Source: Bosea sp. RAC05 (GTDB lineage: Bacteria > Pseudomonadota > Alphaproteobacteria > Rhizobiales > Beijerinckiaceae). Taken from it: DNA of 64,000 nt. A program made the translations under genes and the position numbers. Positions within the stretch are counted from its first letter, which is position 1. The number at the start of each line of letters is the position of its first letter. The notes under the pieces are model-generated. The model made no database searches, was not told the DNA's origin, and saw only the letters and a program-made list of their open reading frames with translations. The stretch is from the NCBI RefSeq assembly GCF_001713455.1, contig NZ_CP016464.1, positions 3,706,001-3,770,000 of the forward strand. The letters run 5' to 3'. This document shows positions 59,646 through 64,000 of the stretch, in pieces.

Positions 59646-60665
59646 TCACGCAGCCGTGCGCGCCGGCCGCCCCTCGATCGGATAGGCGGGGTCGTTGTAG
59701 CCCGGCGTCGAGGGATGCCCGGTCGGCACCAGACCGTCGATCAGCGCCTCGTCCTCGGACGTGAAGGTGACGTCGAGCGCGGCCAGATAGGCCTGCCACT
59801 GCTCCAGCGTGCGCGGGCCGGCGATGGCCGCCGTCAGGAGGCGGTTGTTGAGCACCCAGCCGACGGCGAACTGGATCGGCGTCATGCCGCGCGCGGCGGC
59901 ATGCTGCTTGATCGTCTGGGCAATGACGAGGCTCTCCTGCCGCCATTCGGTCTGCAGGATGCGCTTGTCGCCGCGCGCTGCGCGCGTGCCCTGCTGCGGT
60001 GTCTCGCCCGGCTCGTATTTGCCGGTCAGCACCCCTCGAGCCAGCGGCGAGTAGGAGGCGACGCCGAGCCCGTAATAGCCACAGGCCGGCAGATGCTCGA
60101 CCTCCGGCATCCGGTTCATCGCGTTGTAATAGGGCTGGCTGACGACCGGCCGGTCGATGCCGAGTTCGTCGCACAGGCGGCAGATCTCGGCGACCCGCCA
60201 GGACCGGTAGTTCGAGACGCCGAAATGCCGGATCTTGCCCTGCCGCACGAGATCACCGATCGCGCGGACCGTCTCCGCCAGCGGCGTGACGAGGTCCTCC
60301 TTGTGGAGGTAGTAGATGTCGATGAACTCTGTGCCGAGCCGGCGCAGGCTGTCGTCGCAGGCCTGGAGCACCCATTTGCGCGAAAGGCCGGCGCGGTTCG
60401 GACCCTCGCCGATCGCATTGGCGACCTTGGTCGCCAGCACCCAGTCGTGCCGGTGGGCTGCGATGGCCCGCCCGGTGATCTCCTCGGAGCGGCCATCCGT
60501 GTAGGCGTCCGCGGTATCGATGAAGTTGATCCCCGCATCGCGGGCGTGGTCGACGATCGCGCGCGAGGCGACCTCGTCGGTGGCGCCGCCGAACATCATC
60601 GTGCCCAGGCAGATCGGCGAGACTCTGAGGCCCGAGCGCCCGAGCTGGCGGTATTCCATCGACAT
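59646..60665 (-). CDS. Aldo/keto reductase
   Basis: NADPH-dependent TIM-barrel oxidoreductase of 339 residues. It begins MSMEYRQLGRSGLRVSPICLG. The catalytic Asp and Tyr are in FIDTADAYTDGRSEEI, the Lys in WVLATKV, and the His in DIYYLHKED. RHFGVSNYRSW and SYSPLARGVLTGKY are family marks. The first ATG (60665) follows AGGGG. Substrate is unknown. It is divergent from fliK with a 212-bp gap. Confidence 0.93.
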   Translation of the reverse strand: MSMEYRQLGRSGLRVSPICLGTMMFGGATDEVASRAIVDHARDAGINFIDTADAYTDGRSEEITGRAIAAHRHDWVLATKVANAIGEGPNRAGLSRKWVLQACDDSLRRLGTEFIDIYYLHKEDLVTPLAETVRAIGDLVRQGKIRHFGVSNYRSWRVAEICRLCDELGIDRPVVSQPYYNAMNRMPEVEHLPACGYYGLGVASYSPLARGVLTGKYEPGETPQQGTRAARGDKRILQTEWRQESLVIAQTIKQHAAARGMTPIQFAVGWVLNNRLLTAAIAGPRTLEQWQAYLAALDVTFTSEDEALIDGLVPTGHPSTPGYNDPAYPIEGRPARTAA

Positions 60666-60877
60666 ATCCCCTGCAATCGGCCGGCCGCGCCCGGCACGCG
60701 CCCCACCCGTCAGGCAAACCTGCCCCAGCCCCGCCCGCCGCGCCAGCCATCTGCGCGCAGGCGCCCCCTGCAGGCCGCGCCATCCCGGATGCAGGGAACG
60801 GCCCAGAACGGCTAACCGCAAGGAAATGCTTAACCTTTGATGTCAGGCTGGCCGTGTCGCCATCACGGCCGGAGCCG

Positions 60878-62482
60878 ATGAATCTCGCCACGCTCGCCCA
60901 GAACCAGACGCTGGCCACCCTGCTGCAGGCGCTCGCGCCCACCACCGGCCTCGTCGCGGGCCGGACGGTGGAAGCGCGCCTGCTCTCGGTCTCAAGCGAT
61001 GGCACCGCGACCGCGCAGCTCGGCCAGGAAACCTTCGCTCTCGTGCTCGCCGGCCCCGCCGCCCGTCAATCCGCGCTGCAGCCGGGCGCGACGCTGGTTC
61101 TGAAGCTCGACCCCGGCCCCGCCGGCGCGCCCGGCGGGAGCCTGACAGCGACACTGATCGAGGTTCGCCCACCGACGCCCGAGCAGGCCCGCGCCGCCGC
61201 AGCGACGGCACAGTCGATGCAGCTGCCCGGAACGGCCAGCACCACGGCACCCGGCCAGACGCCGCCGGCCCAAGCCACTCAGGCCCAGGGCACGCAGGCC
61301 CAGGTGACCCCGGCCCAGGCCGCCCCTCCACAGACGCCGACCGCGGCGATGCCCGGTCGGTTGGCGGCGCCTGCCGCCACTCCGACGGCACCGGGAGGCG
61401 CCGGGCCCGCCGCAACGCCCGGCGTGGGGCCAGTGCCTGGTCAGAGCGCGAGCGCAGCGGGAGCGGCCGCGCGCGCCGACCCCGCCGCGGGGGCGACGTC
61501 GCCACGCGCCATGGCCGGGCCTCTGCTCGGCCCCGCCCTGGCGCGGCAGGATTCGCTGGCGCCGCTCCTGGCCAATCTGCGCGCTGTCGCCAATGGGGCG
61601 GTCGCGCTGACCGTGCCGCGGCCGCTGCTGGCGCTGGCCGATCGCGTCCTGGCCCGCGCGCTGCCGGTCGAGCGCAAGGCGTTGACCGGGCCGGTCCTCC
61701 AGGCGGCGGTACAGACCTCCGGGCTCTTCCTCGAGGCCAACCGGGCGCAGGGCGCGCCGGCCCCGCCGCAGGCGGATCTCAAGGGGGCGCTCCAGACCCT
61801 GCGCGACCATCTCCTGCCGCTCGCCCAGTCGGCTTCGTCGCCCGAGGCCGGCAGGGCCGGCAGCCTGCCTGCATCCTCGGCCGCATCGGCGCAGACACCC
61901 GGCGGGGATGTCACGGCGAAGCCCACCCCGCCGCGCCGCGACGGTGCGCCGGTCCCGCAGCCGATCGCCGAGCCCACCCTCTCGGCCGGCGACAAGCCGC
62001 TCACCGTCGTCGGCACCCTGCTGGAGCAGACGCAAGCCGCGATCGACCGCATCACGCTCTCGCAATACGCCTCCCTACCGGCCGAGGGCACGCGGCCCGA
62101 GGCGCAGCAGGGCCAGCGCTGGCTCACCGAGATCCCCCTCGCCTTTCACAACGGCGCGGCGATGCTGCCGCTCCAGATCGAGCGCGAACCGCCCCGGCGC
62201 GAGGTCGACGCCGCGGCCGGCCCGCTCTGGCGCGTCCGCTTCGCGCTCGATGTCGAGCCGCTCGGGCCGCTCCAGGGCGTCGTCACCCTGCAGGGCCGCA
62301 GCGTCGGCATCACGCTCTGGGCCGAACGGGAGGACACCAGCCGGCTCCTGCGCGGTGCCTCGCCCGGCCTCGAAGCCGCCCTGGCGGATGCGCGGTTCGA
62401 GAACCGTTCCATCGACATTCACACCGGCCAGCCGCGCATCGCCCAGCCCACCGCCGGGCAGTTCCTGGACCGGATGTCATGA
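60878..62482 (+). CDS. fliK: Flagellar hook-length control protein FliK
   Basis: 534-residue protein with the FliK layout: an N-terminal folded part, a long Ala/Pro/Gln/Thr-rich region (about 110-220, with repeated QA-rich units) and the C-terminal Flg_hook domain (about 400-490, PLQIEREPPRREV, RVRFALDVEPLGPLQGVVTLQG, GITLWAERED). FliK measures the hook and switches export specificity through FlhB. The ATG at 60878 follows GGAG. It overlaps a FlhB-like gene by 4 bp. No other flagellar genes are in the window, so it is away from the main cluster. Confidence 0.85.
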   Translation: MNLATLAQNQTLATLLQALAPTTGLVAGRTVEARLLSVSSDGTATAQLGQETFALVLAGPAARQSALQPGATLVLKLDPGPAGAPGGSLTATLIEVRPPTPEQARAAAATAQSMQLPGTASTTAPGQTPPAQATQAQGTQAQVTPAQAAPPQTPTAAMPGRLAAPAATPTAPGGAGPAATPGVGPVPGQSASAAGAAARADPAAGATSPRAMAGPLLGPALARQDSLAPLLANLRAVANGAVALTVPRPLLALADRVLARALPVERKALTGPVLQAAVQTSGLFLEANRAQGAPAPPQADLKGALQTLRDHLLPLAQSASSPEAGRAGSLPASSAASAQTPGGDVTAKPTPPRRDGAPVPQPIAEPTLSAGDKPLTVVGTLLEQTQAAIDRITLSQYASLPAEGTRPEAQQGQRWLTEIPLAFHNGAAMLPLQIEREPPRREVDAAAGPLWRVRFALDVEPLGPLQGVVTLQGRSVGITLWAEREDTSRLLRGASPGLEAALADARFENRSIDIHTGQPRIAQPTAGQFLDRMS

Positions 62483-62796
62483 CCAGCCCCCCCGCCCCGC
62501 CTCCCTTCCGCCCCCCGTCGCGGCAGATCGCCATCGCGCTCGAATATGACGGGCAGAATGCGCCACGCGTCACCGCCAAGGGCCGCGGCGAACTGGCCGA
62601 GCGCATCATCGAGACCGGCCGCGAGCATGGCGTTGCGATCGAGGAGAACGCGGTGCTGGCGCAGGCGCTCTCGGCGGTCGAGCTCGACGACCAGATCCCG
62701 GAGGAGCTCTATCGCGCGACGGCGCAGGTCATCGCCTTCGTGCTCTCGCTGCGCGGCGAGGTCGGCCGGCATCGGCGGGAGGGCGGTTCGGTTTGA
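62479..62796 (+). CDS. FlhB C-terminal-like protein
   Basis: 105-residue cytoplasmic protein resembling the C-terminal domain of FlhB/YscU: IAIALEYDGQNAPRVTAKGRGELAE at the start, then REHGVAIEENAVLAQALSAVELDDQIPEELY. The autocleavage motif NPTH of full FlhB is not part of this protein. Such orphans (FlhX type) can substitute for or assist FlhB in export switching. Coupling to fliK by a 4-bp overlap supports a role in the same switch (inference). The N-terminus is Pro-rich. Confidence 0.82.
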   Translation: MTSPPAPPPFRPPSRQIAIALEYDGQNAPRVTAKGRGELAERIIETGREHGVAIEENAVLAQALSAVELDDQIPEELYRATAQVIAFVLSLRGEVGRHRREGGSV

Positions 62797-63944
62797 CCTC
62801 CGGCATCGTCGTCAGGCGCGTCAGGGCCGCCGATTACGCGGCCTATGGCGCGCGCTTCGCCGCGCTGGCCGCGCGGTCGCGCGAGCCCAATCCGCATATG
62901 TCACCGGCGGCGGTCAGTGCCGCCCGCGTCCTCGTGCCCGAGGACCGGATCGTCATCCTCGCCGCCTGGCTCAGCGAAGCGCTGGGGTCCGAGCGGCTGG
63001 CCGGCCTCTGGGCGCTGCAGCGAAAGCGCGACTGGCGCACCGGCTTCGCAGCCGCCCTCACCGCCCCCCTTATGCCGCTCTATGAAGTGTCCTCGCTGCC
63101 GGTGCTCGATGCCGACCAGGCACAGGACGTCATGCAGGCGATGCTGCGCCACATCCTCGCGGCCGGCGACCTGCCCCGCACGCTGTCGCTGCCGCTGCTG
63201 CCGCTGGAAGGGCCGGCCTTCGCGGCGCTGCGCGAGGGCTGCCGCGCCACCGGCAGCCGCCTCTCCACCAGCGAGCGCTGGCAGCGCCCGGTGATGGTGG
63301 CGCAGCCCGGGGACGATGCCGAGCGCTACCTGCGCCGCGCGCTGGGCCAGAGCTACAAGAAGCGGATGCAGCAGTTTCGCGCCATCGCGCGACACGGCAC
63401 GGTGAGCTTCGAGCGCCTCCGGGGCGCCGCCGCGCGGGACGCGCTGCCGGATTTCCTGGCGCTGGAGGCGTCGGGCTGGAAGGGCAAGGCAGGCACCGCC
63501 ATCGCCCGCCTCCCCCAGGCCGGAGCCTACTTCGACAGCCTCGCCACGCAGTTCGCCGCCAGCGACGCCCTCCAGCTCGACACGCTGCGGCTCGACGGCC
63601 GCCCCCTCGCGATGGGCCTGCTGATCGAGAGCGCCGGCACCCGCCACTTCCTCAAGATCGCCTATGACGAGGAGCAGGCGCGCCATTCCCCCGGCCGGGC
63701 CCTGACGATCGCCATGCTGCAGGCGGACTTCGCCGGCACGCCTCCGGCGCTCTTCGACAGCGGCGCGGGCGACGGGGTCGACGCCGGCACCTATGTCTGG
63801 GGCGAGCGTCGGGCGATGGGCAACGCCCTGATCCGGCTGGGCGAGCCCGAGCCGGGCCTGCCCGAGGGCGCGGCCCGCCTGCGCCAGGGCTTGCGCGCGC
63901 TCCGCGCGCGGCTGCAGCGGAAGCGGGCGAAAACGGTGGCGTGA
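62793..63944 (+). CDS. GNAT/CelD (BioF2-like) acetyltransferase family protein
   Basis: 383-residue protein. The C-terminal half has a GNAT-like fold of the CelD/BcsL kind (SYKKRMQQFRAIARHGTVSF, DFLALEASGWKGKAGTAI and RHFLKIAYDEEQARHSPGRAL). The N-terminal half is a degenerate repeat of the same fold. Members acylate peptides or polysaccharides; no substrate can be deduced. The start appears to be TTG at 62793, within the stop of the FlhB-like gene and after GGGAGGG. The three genes fliK, flhB-like and this one form a tight unit. Confidence 0.78.
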   Translation: MTSGIVVRRVRAADYAAYGARFAALAARSREPNPHMSPAAVSAARVLVPEDRIVILAAWLSEALGSERLAGLWALQRKRDWRTGFAAALTAPLMPLYEVSSLPVLDADQAQDVMQAMLRHILAAGDLPRTLSLPLLPLEGPAFAALREGCRATGSRLSTSERWQRPVMVAQPGDDAERYLRRALGQSYKKRMQQFRAIARHGTVSFERLRGAAARDALPDFLALEASGWKGKAGTAIARLPQAGAYFDSLATQFAASDALQLDTLRLDGRPLAMGLLIESAGTRHFLKIAYDEEQARHSPGRALTIAMLQADFAGTPPALFDSGAGDGVDAGTYVWGERRAMGNALIRLGEPEPGLPEGAARLRQGLRALRARLQRKRAKTVA

Positions 63945-63993
63945 GCCGCCGCGATCGGCCACATCTGCGCCCAACCAGAGCGGAGGGCACGAC

Positions 63994-64000
63994 ATGGACG
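63994..64000 (+). CDS. Start of a further gene, cut by the window edge
   Basis: An ATG at 63994 preceded by GGAGGG at a normal distance suggests a new gene on the plus strand. Only two codons (Met-Asp) are inside the window, so no product can be named. Confidence 0.35.

Overview
The window is GC-rich chromosomal DNA of an alphaproteobacterium, most likely Hyphomicrobiales (Rhizobiales) near Bosea or Methylobacterium. The evidence is a complete alphaproteobacterial division and cell wall (dcw) cluster followed directly by lpxC, an FtsZ with a long linker, GANTC sites near cluster promoters, an ArsR-methyltransferase/metF/metH operon and an Ohr/OhrR pair. The genus is an inference.

Region 1 (1-21.5 kb) is the dcw cluster, transcribed right to left: mraZ, rsmH, ftsL, ftsI, murE, murF, mraY, murD, a MalY/PatB-type PLP enzyme, ftsW, murG, murC, murB, ftsQ, ftsA, ftsZ and lpxC (truncated by the window edge). 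Most neighbours overlap by 1-4 bp. Two features are unusual: the PLP enzyme lies between murD and ftsW, and a BrnT/BrnA toxin-antitoxin pair on the opposite strand sits between murB and ftsQ, where many alphaproteobacteria carry ddl. No ddl is visible. brnA and murB end tail to tail in a perfect palindrome that contains both stop codons.

Region 2 (21.5-25.7 kb) holds the organic hydroperoxide gene ohr with three operator boxes at 15-bp spacing, the RNase P RNA gene rnpB, a lytic transglycosylase, a DjlA-type co-chaperone and a peptidoglycan amidase. Two copies of a roughly 100-bp structured repeat abut the 3' ends of rnpB and of the transglycosylase gene.

Region 3 (25.7-27.3 kb) is a small accessory patch: an AT-rich orphan gene bracketed by a 14-bp direct repeat, then a PrlF/YhaV toxin-antitoxin pair. 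Region 4 (27.3-32.3 kb) is a MacA/MacB-like export system, whose adaptor carries an extra Spy/CpxP-like segment, and a PAS-GGDEF protein with a degenerate active site.

Region 5 (32.3-39.7 kb) contains the one-carbon and methionine operon (ArsR-methyltransferase, metF, metH) with small downstream genes. Region 6 (39.7-49.1 kb) contains a MocR regulator with a divergent EamA exporter, a MOSC protein, a cold-shock protein, a GH3 beta-glucosidase, a YitT-like protein, lactate dehydrogenase, a Tat-exported alpha/beta hydrolase, and ohrR divergent from that hydrolase. The ohrR-hydrolase gap carries the same 15-bp-phased operator arrays as ohr, 27 kb away, so these three genes probably form one peroxide-responsive regulon.

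Region 7 (49.1-64 kb) contains a VapBC pair, EttA, a large membrane KAP-family P-loop NTPase (a candidate phage-exclusion protein), a small membrane protein, an orphan TctC binding protein, a metallo-hydrolase, a KefB/C-type exchanger, an aldo/keto reductase, FliK, a FlhB-like protein and a GNAT/CelD-like protein. No tRNA, insertion sequence, integrase or CRISPR array was recognised.
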